Positions 8,420 to 16,246 of a stretch of 32,238 nucleotides of DNA are shown one piece after another. Within the stretch, counting starts at the first letter, position 1; the number at the start of each line of letters is the position of its first letter. Source of the DNA: an uncultured Rhizobiaceae group bacterium (GTDB lineage Bacteria > Pseudomonadota > Alphaproteobacteria > Rhizobiales > Rhizobiaceae). The DNA lies in the NCBI GenBank assembly GCA_938044775.1, contig CALIOE010000055.1:1-32238 (forward strand). The letters are read 5' to 3'. Both the position numbers and the translations under genes were made by a program. Under the pieces are notes generated by a model. That model was not told the DNA's origin and searched no databases. It saw only the letters and a list, made by a program, of their open reading frames with translations.

Positions 8420-10306
8420 ATGACAAGCCTTAAGAAAGCCCGGGCGCAATTTAGGCGTGTCCTGCTGCTGTTGGGCGGATTTTCCTTTGTGGTGAACCTG
8501 CTGCTGCTGACCATGCCGCTCTACATGTTGCAGATTTACGACCGGATTCTGCCGTCGCAAAGCACCGACACGCTGACATTCCTGAGCATTATCGCGGCGG
8601 CTGCACTCATCGTTCTTGGCCTTCTCGAAGCCATACGCGCAGTCCTGGCAGCACGGGCAGCAACCAAACTTGAAACCGAGCTCGGTGCAGATGCATTACG
8701 TCTGTCTATGGAGGTCAGCCGCGCTACCGACGGCGATATCCAACCGTTGCGGGAGCTTTCCTCTGTCAAGCAATTCATCGCTTCGCGATCGGTGTTTGCG
8801 CTGCTGGACTTCCCATTCGCTCCGCTCTTTATCGGCGTACTGTATTTTATTCATCCGATTCTGTTCTATCTGACGCTGGCCGGCGCGGTGGTCCTGATTC
8901 TGCTGGCGGTTATCAACCAGTGGATAACCTCTGCGGCCTCCCGGGAGGCCAGTGTCCGTCAGAACGCTGCAATGGTTTCTGCACAGGCGATGACCAGAAA
9001 TGCCGAAACGCTGCGCGCCATGGGAATGAGCGGCAACGGAATTACTGTCTGGGGCGAGCATAATGCCGACAACCTGATTGCGCAGGCCTCGGTTGATGAA
9101 CGCAATGCCTTTATGACCGGCCTTTCAAGGACCATTCGCATGGGCCTTCAGATTGCAATTCTGGGCGTTGGCGCCATGCTGGTCCTTCGCAACGAGATGA
9201 CCGCTGGTATGATTTTCGCTTCCTCGATCATATCCGGTCGCGGTCTTCAGCCGATCGATCAGGTAATCGGTGGCTGGCGCCAGTTTGTCCTAACATGGCG
9301 TTCCTGGAAGAATTTTTGCGTCAAGCTCGAAAGGCTTCCCCCCGAAGCGCAGCGCACGTCCATGCCGGATCCGAAGGGTGACATGTCGGTTGAAGCTGCT
9401 CTTGTTATGGCTCCAGGAGGTGCCGGTGATCCGCCCATTCTGAACCGGGTGTCGTTCCGGGTTGGTGCTGGCGAAGTGATTGGGATTGTTGGTCCTTCCG
9501 GTTCAGGCAAGTCGACGCTTGCCCGTGTGATGGTTGGCGCGCAGAAAATGTCTGCAGGCACCGTTCGCGTTGATGGAACCGACATACAAAATTGGGAACC
9601 TACACAGCTGGGACGTCATATTGGTTATCTGGGACAGGATGTGGATCTGTTGCCCGGAACCATAAAGCAGAATATTGCGCGTCTTAATCCCCAGCCGGAC
9701 GATCAGGCGGTGCTTGCAGCTGCTGCGAAAGCTCAGGTTCACGAGCTCATTCAGAGCCTGCCTTCGGGCTACGACACATGGATGGGGCCAGGTGGCGTGC
9801 AGCTATCAGGAGGACAAAGACAGCGCATCGCACTGGCGCGGGCTTTTTATGGCAATCCGCAGATGATGGTGCTCGACGAGCCCAACGCCAATCTTGATGA
9901 CGACGGCGAGGTGGCTTTGCACAAAGCGCTTCTTGCAGCGCGTGAGGCCGGTGTGACCGTGGTAATCATCACTCAGCGAAAGCAGGTTTTGGCAATTGTC
10001 GACAAAATTCTGCGACTACACCAGGGCACAGTCGATTTCTTTGACACCCGCGAGAAATTTGTTGAAGCGTTGCAGAAACTGCGAGATGCCAAAGCGGCGA
10101 AGGCAGGTCAACAAGCGCCAGCCAAGCCTGCACCGGCAGCTGCGCAAGCAACGCCTGTCGCCCCCGCAGCTTCGCCCAAGCCCACCAACGGCACCGGAAA
10201 ACCAGGCAATCCCTACACCCTGGGCAAGACTGGCTGGGCCAAAAAGACGGCAGCAAACAACACATCGCCGCCTGATGGCAGTAAGAAAGCATCCGAAGTC
10301 AACTGA
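8420..10306 (+). CDS. type I secretion system permease/ATPase (PrtD family)
   Basis: A 628-residue half-size ABC exporter of the inner membrane that would energise one-step secretion of an unfolded protein. The transmembrane domain spans about 15-290. The nucleotide-binding domain has Walker A GPSGSGKST (358-366), Q-loop GYLGQD (402-407), signature LSGGQ (462-466) and Walker B MMVLDEP with Glu487. The usual H-loop His is replaced: the segment reads VVIITQRKQ, with Gln519 at that place. A 70-residue Ala/Pro/Lys-rich tail follows residue 555. ATG 8420 is preferred over an in-frame TTG at 8399 because ACGGAG precedes it and PrtD proteins start close to the first helix. The HlyD-family adaptor follows after 23 bp. 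No peptidase domain, TolC gene or RTX substrate gene is seen in the window. Confidence 0.93.
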   Translation: MTSLKKARAQFRRVLLLLGGFSFVVNLLLLTMPLYMLQIYDRILPSQSTDTLTFLSIIAAAALIVLGLLEAIRAVLAARAATKLETELGADALRLSMEVSRATDGDIQPLRELSSVKQFIASRSVFALLDFPFAPLFIGVLYFIHPILFYLTLAGAVVLILLAVINQWITSAASREASVRQNAAMVSAQAMTRNAETLRAMGMSGNGITVWGEHNADNLIAQASVDERNAFMTGLSRTIRMGLQIAILGVGAMLVLRNEMTAGMIFASSIISGRGLQPIDQVIGGWRQFVLTWRSWKNFCVKLERLPPEAQRTSMPDPKGDMSVEAALVMAPGGAGDPPILNRVSFRVGAGEVIGIVGPSGSGKSTLARVMVGAQKMSAGTVRVDGTDIQNWEPTQLGRHIGYLGQDVDLLPGTIKQNIARLNPQPDDQAVLAAAAKAQVHELIQSLPSGYDTWMGPGGVQLSGGQRQRIALARAFYGNPQMMVLDEPNANLDDDGEVALHKALLAAREAGVTVVIITQRKQVLAIVDKILRLHQGTVDFFDTREKFVEALQKLRDAKAAKAGQQAPAKPAPAAAQATPVAPAASPKPTNGTGKPGNPYTLGKTGWAKKTAANNTSPPDGSKKASEVN

Positions 10307-10329
10307 CCCAACCGGGCTGGATAGATCCC

Positions 10330-11709
10330 ATGAACGCACCAATAGAACCAAAATTGCAGCTTTCAGCAGCGCCCGAACCGGGGCTTGCACCCGAGGCCAC
10401 GGGTGAGAACTGGGCTCAGAAAGTCATCACGAGTGTTCGCGGCCCGGCGCTGGCCGGCCTGTTGACGTTGGCCGTCTTCGTCGGAGGATTCGGGTACTGG
10501 GCCTTCACCGCGCCTCTGGCCGGTGCAGCTATTGCTCCGGGTTTCGTTGCCGCTGCAGGTCAAAATCAGCGGATACAACATCTCGAAGGCGGTATTCTTC
10601 AGGAATTGCTGGTGCGCGAAGGTGAAAAGGTCGTGGCCGGCCAACCGCTGATGCGGCTCGACAGAACCGATGCGGAAGCCACCCGCAACCGTCTGACAAA
10701 GGCCCTGATCGCCTTTAGGGCGCGGGCTGAACGTCTGCAGGCAGAGCGCGATGGCCTTGAGGATTTCTCGTTTTCCGAGGTACTCGTTGCAAGTGCTCGT
10801 GACTCAGGTCTTTTCCGGGATCTTGAAGAGCAGCGCCGTGAGTTTGACAAGAGGCGAGAACGCTATCAGACCGACGCGCTTATTATTGATCAGCGCATTG
10901 CCGCTCTGAACGAGCAGATCCGTGGCCTTGAAGCCCAGACAAGCTCTGCGCGAACTCAGATCGAAATTCTGGACGACGAAATCGAGGTCAAACGCAAACT
11001 GCTGGAACGCAAGCTGACCAACCGGTCTGAGTATCTGCGCCTTGTACGCAATCGCTCAGAGCTGGAAGGTCGGATTGGTGGATTTCTCGCATCTATCGGC
11101 GAGGCCAAAACCTCGATAGTCGAGGCGGAGCAGCGCAAATTTCGGTCGACGATCGAAGGTGGCGAAACGGCGATAACCGCACTCAACGATCTTCGTCGTC
11201 AGATAGCTGATGCTGAGGAGCAAATTCGTACCGCTGAAAACCGGTTGGTGCGCATTGATGTGCGAGCACCATCGGATGGCACCATCGTCAACATTAACAG
11301 CACGACCCCGGGCAGTGTCATACGTCCTGGAGAAGACATCATGGTCTTGCTGCCGACCGGCGGCGAACTGATCATTGAAGCCCGGCTCAGTCCGCTGGAT
11401 GTGGACGTTGTAACGGTAGGGCAGAAAGCCAATTTGCGATTCTCCGCGCTCAACAGCCGGGTGACTCCGGAAGTGCCTGCGGAAGTGATCTACAAGTCTG
11501 CGGACCGCCTGATGGACCCGGCAACAAACGAGCCGTACTTTACGACGCGTTTGAAAATCGCCGAGGTTCTCCCCGACAACATCAACAGGAATCAGATCTT
11601 CCCTGGAATGCCGGTCGAAACCTATATCGAGACCGGCAATCGAACGTTCTTCGAATATCTGTTGAAGCCGATGCTGGATTCCTTCGGCAAGGCCTTCAGA
11701 GAAGAATAG
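10330..11709 (+). CDS. HlyD/PrtE-family type I secretion membrane fusion protein
   Basis: A 459-residue periplasmic adaptor that would link the upstream ABC exporter to an outer-membrane channel. A cytosolic N-terminus (1 to about 36) precedes one transmembrane helix (about 38-60). The first half of the lipoyl-like domain carries the hallmark IQHLEGGILQELLVREGEKV (about 82-101). A long coiled coil rich in Glu, Arg and Leu (about 120-310) follows, then the second lipoyl half (VRAPSDGTIVNI) and a beta-barrel domain ending at the C-terminus. It forms a two-gene operon with the ABC protein. The gene ends 37 bp from the convergent ClpP-like gene. The family assignment is firm; the exported substrate is unknown. 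Confidence 0.95.
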   Translation: MNAPIEPKLQLSAAPEPGLAPEATGENWAQKVITSVRGPALAGLLTLAVFVGGFGYWAFTAPLAGAAIAPGFVAAAGQNQRIQHLEGGILQELLVREGEKVVAGQPLMRLDRTDAEATRNRLTKALIAFRARAERLQAERDGLEDFSFSEVLVASARDSGLFRDLEEQRREFDKRRERYQTDALIIDQRIAALNEQIRGLEAQTSSARTQIEILDDEIEVKRKLLERKLTNRSEYLRLVRNRSELEGRIGGFLASIGEAKTSIVEAEQRKFRSTIEGGETAITALNDLRRQIADAEEQIRTAENRLVRIDVRAPSDGTIVNINSTTPGSVIRPGEDIMVLLPTGGELIIEARLSPLDVDVVTVGQKANLRFSALNSRVTPEVPAEVIYKSADRLMDPATNEPYFTTRLKIAEVLPDNINRNQIFPGMPVETYIETGNRTFFEYLLKPMLDSFGKAFREE

Positions 11710-11746
11710 GCCGTCTCTGTTTCGAACCAGCCATTGCGCCCGGAGA

Positions 11747-12619
11747 TCATCCCTCAGCCAGCGGCCTCGGCTTTGGTTGTGTGACCGGCCGGCGGTGGTT
11801 CGCCAGTCTGAACTCGCGCAACTGCTCGGGTGTGAACAAATAGAGGTCCTGAGGTGGGGTGCTCATGGCGAATATCCATGCCTTTGCATCGACGCCCATG
11901 TTAACCAGCAACCTCTGGCAAAGCGCAGAAATCGCCTGGGCGTCAGCCATGCCGCGTTGTAACGTTCCAACCGCACTGGGAAGAGCGAAGACCTGATGAA
12001 CGCCAATATAAGCCCTTGGTCCTGCTCTTCGGTATAGACCACCCGCCAGAAGCAGCGGGCAGGATGACGCGCAATAGCCGTCTGCCGCGACCCGTGTGGA
12101 TATGCCTGCGTCGCGGATTGCTTGAGCCATCAGCAGGGCATCCGCGACTGAACCGCCAGGAGAATGCAGTACGATTTCACCGATCTGCTTGTTATTGTCT
12201 TCAAGGAAGGCTTCGAGCCGGTCTGATGCGCCCGGGTCAATGGTTCCGATGGCGGAAACCTTGTCTTCCTCGCCGCGCACAAATTGCATGGGTGCCGAGA
12301 GTACGGTTCCGTCAAGAGGTCCAAAATAACCGGGCAGATCTGGTTTTTGACGCCCTGGGCCCAGGGGCATCGTCTTCGGAAGATAGGGGCGGGTCTGATC
12401 ACCTGGCACAGGCAGTTCCATCGGAGTCGGTTCGAGAGTCTGCGATCCGGGTTGCCCCAGCGGAGCGTTGGCGATCAGCTGTTGGAAATCGTAGCCAACG
12501 GTCCCGACCGACAGTGCCAGCATCCCGAGAAATATAAACCGCAGAAAACCTCCGTTGGAGATTGATCGTATCACCGCCGTTAATGGACCTGCCCGTATCT
12601 GCTCGTCCGTTTCAGGCAT
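11747..12619 (-). CDS. membrane-anchored ClpP-like serine protease fold protein (COG3904-like)
   Basis: A 290-residue protein with one transmembrane or uncleaved signal segment (about 26-44, FLRFIFLGMLALSVGTVGY). A proline-rich linker (about 55-100) leads to a ClpP/crotonase-like domain (about 105-275). By alignment to ClpP, Ser185 in GYCASSCPLL is the likely nucleophile, His208 in GVHQVF the base, and an Asp in PPQDLYLFTPEQL a candidate third residue. GEIVLHSPGGSVADAL matches the oxyanion-loop region of the fold. The orientation suggests the catalytic domain is periplasmic. It lies 6 bp downstream of a coiled-coil membrane gene, so the two are co-transcribed. Proteolytic activity is inferred from fold and residues, not established. 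Confidence 0.8.
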   Translation of the reverse strand: MPETDEQIRAGPLTAVIRSISNGGFLRFIFLGMLALSVGTVGYDFQQLIANAPLGQPGSQTLEPTPMELPVPGDQTRPYLPKTMPLGPGRQKPDLPGYFGPLDGTVLSAPMQFVRGEEDKVSAIGTIDPGASDRLEAFLEDNNKQIGEIVLHSPGGSVADALLMAQAIRDAGISTRVAADGYCASSCPLLLAGGLYRRAGPRAYIGVHQVFALPSAVGTLQRGMADAQAISALCQRLLVNMGVDAKAWIFAMSTPPQDLYLFTPEQLREFRLANHRRPVTQPKPRPLAEG

Positions 12620-12625
12620 GAGTTG

Positions 12626-13906
12626 TCAGCTTTTCAGAGAAGGAAGGGACGTGATCTTCGGGTCGTCATCGGTCGGGCTTTCCGACAACCGTTTTCGGGT
12701 TTCCGGCGGAGGTGATCCGTCATCTTCTTCGTCCATTGTGCCGAGCTGACGGTAGAGTCGGACTGCCCGCATCATGTCATGGGCAGTGACCTCGTTGGCG
12801 TCAAGGTCGCTGCCGTCCTCTTTGCGGATCTCAGCCTGGACGATGCATAAAATGAAAATGAGGACCGCAGGCAACAGATCAATGGATATTGCACCGGCCC
12901 AGGACGGCATGAAATCCTTGGCATAGCGCAAGACAGCTTCAGGAGATGAGAGAGGAGTAAAGCGCACCGATTCCACCGCGGGACGCAGCAGAATTTCGTC
13001 TGCGGCCTGAGCGAGCACCTCACTTTGGGTCTTGACGGACTTCTGGACTCTATCAACAACGTCGTTTTGTCGATTGGCGAGATCCTGCGTCGATCCATCG
13101 GCTATAGGGGCAATGAAGCTGCGGGACAAATCCTCAGCGGCTCGTTTCACGGCCGGCGCAATCGACGTTTGCTGCAGCGCGGCGATCGTACCGGAAAGCG
13201 CAACCGCTTCTTCCGCGAACGCGTTGGCCCGCGCTGCAACCGGACCGGGAGAGGAAACCAGTTTGCGCATCTGGGCGAGCCGTGTCCCTCCCTCCTCAAA
13301 GCGCTCCTTAGTCGGTTCGCGCGAGGCAACAACCTCTGCCGACAGACCTTGTAACTGCCTGGACATCTGGCTCAGAAGCTGCACGACCGTTCCGCTGCCC
13401 GACGTTCCTGTGAGGGCACCGGTGGCGGCTTCTTCGCTGGAAAGGCGCGAAAAGCGCTGCGAGGCGAGTTGAATATCAGGCAGCAGGCTTTGCGCTGCCA
13501 GCGCGTTGTCATGCGCCTGCTCGAGCTTCTGCTGATACTGCTCGGTCGTATTTGCGAGATGTTGCTCCAGCGCAGCACCACCCGCCAGCGCCGCGGCGTT
13601 CAGCCATGACGACATGGCGACAATCATCGCCGAACCAAGCGCCATAGCGACATAAAGTCCCCGTCGACCGATCGGTGTCTTCACATGCGGCATGAATCGC
13701 ATGAGATAGGACCAGAAGCCAAAAATTCCGACAGACACGGCGATGGAATAAATCACGGCTCCCAGGAACACCACCGTGGCTGAACCGTTTAGCAGTTCCC
13801 GGACACCCAGATAGGTGTATACACCCGATGCAAGCGCCAGAATGGCCAATGTTGCACCGGTTACCGTTTCCAATCCAGATTGGACTTTGCGCAGTTCACG
13901 CGACAT
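12626..13906 (-). CDS. four-helix membrane protein with long coiled-coil domain, unknown function
   Basis: A 426-residue protein starting MSRELRKVQSGLETVTGATL. An in-frame TTG lies 21 bp further upstream, but the strong GGGGGAGG just before ATG 13906 decides the start. Three hydrophobic helices lie in the first 110 residues (about 15-35, 42-65, 85-105). A long soluble region rich in Ala, Gln, Glu and Leu (about 110-330) with coiled-coil character follows, then one more helix (about 340-362, SIDLLPAVLIFILCIVQAE) and an acidic C-terminal tail. I do not recognise the family. The large loop would lie on the same side of the membrane as the ClpP-like domain encoded next in the operon. It may be a scaffold, partner or substrate of that protein. 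Confidence 0.75.
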   Translation of the reverse strand: MSRELRKVQSGLETVTGATLAILALASGVYTYLGVRELLNGSATVVFLGAVIYSIAVSVGIFGFWSYLMRFMPHVKTPIGRRGLYVAMALGSAMIVAMSSWLNAAALAGGAALEQHLANTTEQYQQKLEQAHDNALAAQSLLPDIQLASQRFSRLSSEEAATGALTGTSGSGTVVQLLSQMSRQLQGLSAEVVASREPTKERFEEGGTRLAQMRKLVSSPGPVAARANAFAEEAVALSGTIAALQQTSIAPAVKRAAEDLSRSFIAPIADGSTQDLANRQNDVVDRVQKSVKTQSEVLAQAADEILLRPAVESVRFTPLSSPEAVLRYAKDFMPSWAGAISIDLLPAVLIFILCIVQAEIRKEDGSDLDANEVTAHDMMRAVRLYRQLGTMDEEDDGSPPPETRKRLSESPTDDDPKITSLPSLKS

Positions 13907-14058
13907 AGGGACCTCCCCCGGCTGCAAGCCGGTTCACTCAATACAAGCCGCAACTTTGGTGGAGATTAAGATAGAATTAAGGACGGGGTTGGGGCAAGCG
14001 GCGGCAACGAGATTTGCTTGAGTATGGTGAGCGAACAAACCGTCGACAGACCAGTCGT

Positions 14059-14685
14059 TTAACCAAAACGCGTGGTCAGGATTTTGAATCCGGCACAGCC
14101 GAACGCAATCGCAAACATGCCTTCAAACCAGCGGCGAGCCTTGGCGTAGGCTGAAGCCATGGGTTTGCTCGAAAACAGAACAGCGTAAAAATGGAACATC
14201 AGTGCGCTTTGTATCCCAACTGCCAGGATAACCATCGCCAGATCTCCTGGTGAAGAGTTGGCTGGGACGCCAATGGAGAACAGGGAGCCAAAAAACAAGA
14301 TCGCCTTGGGGTTTGTCAGATGGAGTGCCAATCCTTTTCCAAAAGTGGTCCGATACGATGCAACTGAAATGTCTTCGGCCAGCGCCAGGTCACGGCGGAA
14401 CGCCGAACGAGCAGCCCTGTACGCCAGATAGAGCAAGTAACACGCGCCCACATAACGCATGGTTTCAAGCATCCACGCATTGGTCAGCATCAGTGCCCCA
14501 AGGCCGAGTGCGGCGGAGATGGACCACATTAGGGAACCTGTTGTGATCCCGGATGCGAGAGCAAGCCCTTGCTTGCGACCCGACAACATCGACGTGCCGG
14601 CAATAGCCAGCGTTGCAGGGCCTGGGCTCATACCTGCAATCAAGGCCGCCAGCATGATGAGAGGCAGATTGATATCGGGATTCAT
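14059..14685 (-). CDS. LysE/RhtB-family amino-acid exporter
   Basis: A 208-residue inner-membrane protein with about six hydrophobic helices. The N-terminal signature INLPLIMLAALIAGMSPGPA, with the glycine/proline-rich GMSPGPATLAIAG, is typical of the LysE/RhtB superfamily, which exports amino acids or their derivatives using the proton gradient. HLTNPKAILFFGSLF (about residues 125-139) is the second conserved motif. Length is normal for the family. It is divergent from the methyltransferase gene and has no apparent operon partner. The substrate (basic amino acid, homoserine/threonine or other) cannot be read. Confidence 0.92.
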   Translation of the reverse strand: MNPDINLPLIMLAALIAGMSPGPATLAIAGTSMLSGRKQGLALASGITTGSLMWSISAALGLGALMLTNAWMLETMRYVGACYLLYLAYRAARSAFRRDLALAEDISVASYRTTFGKGLALHLTNPKAILFFGSLFSIGVPANSSPGDLAMVILAVGIQSALMFHFYAVLFSSKPMASAYAKARRWFEGMFAIAFGCAGFKILTTRFG

Positions 14686-14947
14686 GACGAACCTCTGTGG
14701 TGAGAGCCTGGACGACAGTGTGCCAACAACGGTTCAATCCTGGCAAGTGTGATTGCGGAAACAGTGCCAGGCGAGCATGCCGGCTGGTGCCTGGTGATGC
14801 GGAAACGACTGACAAGACGCTCTATTGCATTCCCGGGATTCAAAAGTCGAAGAGGCATGCATTGAGTTTTCAGCGACACGATGGCAGCCATGCGTGATGA
14901 TCAAGGCATTCACTCAAATGGGAACTCGGGGCAGGGCAACAAACAAC
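14686..14947. promoter_or_regulatory. divergent intergenic region, LysE exporter / methyltransferase
   Basis: These 262 bp must contain both divergent promoters. The methyltransferase frame is open back to 14825, but the sequence before 14948 shows no conserved domain and is better read as leader. No clear palindrome or consensus promoter was found. Confidence 0.35.
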
Positions 14948-15679
14948 ATGATCGCCTTATACGATAAGATCGGACTGAACTATGCCAACTTACGAAGGCC
15001 GGATCCGCGCATTGGTCAAAGGATTGAGGAAGCTCTTGGAGATGCGAGAACTGTCTTGAACGTTGGCGCGGGAGCAGGATCTTACGAACCAACAAACCGC
15101 CAGGTGACAGCAGTTGAGCCTTCAGCGGAAATGATACAACAGCGTCCGCAATCGACCGCGTCTGTCATCCAGGGGTTCGCGGAATCACTGCCCTTTGACG
15201 ACGACGCATTTGATGCATCGATGGCCGTGTTGACCATCCATCACTGGTCCGACCAGGCCAGGGGGGTCCGCGAGATGCGCCGCGTGACCCGCGGTAAATT
15301 GGTGTTTCTGACCTACGACCCTTCGTTTAGCGGCTTCTGGTTAGCGGATTACATCCCTGAGCTTGTGACATTAGATGAAGGCCAGATGCCAAAGCTCACC
15401 GACTATGAAGAATGGTTGGGCTCAGTGGAAATCTCCAAAGTGCCGATTCCACACGACTGCTCGGATGGTTTCCTGAGCGCCTATTGGCGTCGACCAGCGG
15501 CCTATCTCGACGACCGGGTTCGGGCTGCCATGTCTTCCTTCTGGGCATTGGGCGATGTATCCCAGCAGCTGGCAAGGCTTGCCGTTGATCTGGAAAACGG
15601 CAAGTGGGCACATCGCTATTCTCATCTTATTGATCTGCAGGAACACGATTGCGGTTATCGCCTTGTGGCCACCGCGTAA
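14948..15679 (+). CDS. class I SAM-dependent methyltransferase
   Basis: A 243-residue cytosolic methyltransferase of the ubiE/COG2226-like type (Methyltransf_11). Motif I is seen as VLNVGAGAGSYEP (about 37-49), the acidic ribose-binding residue in VTAVEPS (about 53-59), and motif III/IV as LPFDDDAFDASMAVLTIHHW (about 83-102). Start ATG 14948 (MIALYDKIGLNYANLRRPDP) is chosen because homologues typically begin with this YD-IG-Y-RRPD block and GCAGGG lies about 11 bases upstream. ATGs at 14897 and 14918 are in frame and cannot be excluded. The methyl acceptor is unknown. It is a lone gene. Confidence 0.88.
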   Translation: MIALYDKIGLNYANLRRPDPRIGQRIEEALGDARTVLNVGAGAGSYEPTNRQVTAVEPSAEMIQQRPQSTASVIQGFAESLPFDDDAFDASMAVLTIHHWSDQARGVREMRRVTRGKLVFLTYDPSFSGFWLADYIPELVTLDEGQMPKLTDYEEWLGSVEISKVPIPHDCSDGFLSAYWRRPAAYLDDRVRAAMSSFWALGDVSQQLARLAVDLENGKWAHRYSHLIDLQEHDCGYRLVATA

Positions 15680-15733
15680 TCTGAGCACGAATCAGCAATC
15701 CATTTTCCGTTTGACTGTTCTCTGGCTGCTACC

Positions 15734-15768
15734 AAAAAGGCCGCACCGTTTTTCAACGATACGGCCTT
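15734..15768 (-). terminator. rho-independent terminator of glycine-zipper lipoprotein gene
   Basis: On the minus strand AAGGCCGTATCGTT pairs with AACGGTGCGGCCTT through 14 base pairs (two are G-U) around a GAAA tetraloop, followed by a T-rich run. It sits 22 bp after the lipoprotein stop. It may also stop read-through from the methyltransferase gene on the other strand, although the plus side has no T-tract. Confidence 0.92.
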
Positions 15769-15790
15769 CACAGAATTATTCCGACGCTTT

Positions 15791-16039
15791 TCAGCAGTCG
15801 TCGATATAGATGCGCCCACGACGGTCGCGATAGCGGCATTTGCCCGGCTCGCTCGCCCGGCCAATCAAGGCGCCGGCCACGCCACCAACCAGCGCGCCCA
15901 CTGCCGCTTTTCTACCCGATCCAGTTACAGCAGCTGTTCCAAGACCACCGATTGCTGCCCCCGTTGCGGCACCCCTTTCAGTTGCTGTACAGGCGGACAA
16001 CACAAACAGTGCTGCTATTGCGATCAATACTTTGGCCAT
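15791..16039 (-). CDS. small glycine-zipper outer-membrane-type lipoprotein
   Basis: An 82-residue precursor. The signal peptide MAKVLIAIAALFVLSAC ends in the lipobox LSAC, with Cys17 as the lipidated residue. The mature part has a Gly/Ala-rich zipper (about 23-62, with GAAIGGLG and GALVGGVAGALIG), as in YMGG/SlyB-like lipoproteins that insert into or stiffen the outer membrane. The end is a short basic segment with two Cys (CRYRDRRGRIYIDDC). The ATG at 16039 is chosen because AAGGAGAG precedes it and the signal peptide begins there; the frame extends upstream without a signal. It is monocistronic with a strong terminator. Confidence 0.88.
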   Translation of the reverse strand: MAKVLIAIAALFVLSACTATERGAATGAAIGGLGTAAVTGSGRKAAVGALVGGVAGALIGRASEPGKCRYRDRRGRIYIDDC

Positions 16040-16246
16040 AGTTCTCTCCTTGGCGCTTGCAGGTGCGTGCCCCGACGCTTTCGCTGAGCAGATTGTTCCC
16101 AATTGTGGGCAGAAACGGGAACCGGATGATCACAAAATATATCAAATAAAGACACGTCGGCACGATCTGACCCGGCCAGGGCTGTCTGGACGAAAGATTC
16201 AATTTTTCAATGTGTTGTTAGACTGGTGGCCAGAATTCGCGTCGAA
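16040..16246 (-). other. leader/promoter region of lipoprotein gene
   Basis: These 207 bp lie between two minus-strand genes. They are AT-rich around 16130-16150 and hold a direct repeat of ATTGAA (minus strand, near 16200-16215). No gene, terminator with a T-tract or strong promoter consensus was seen. Confidence 0.3.
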
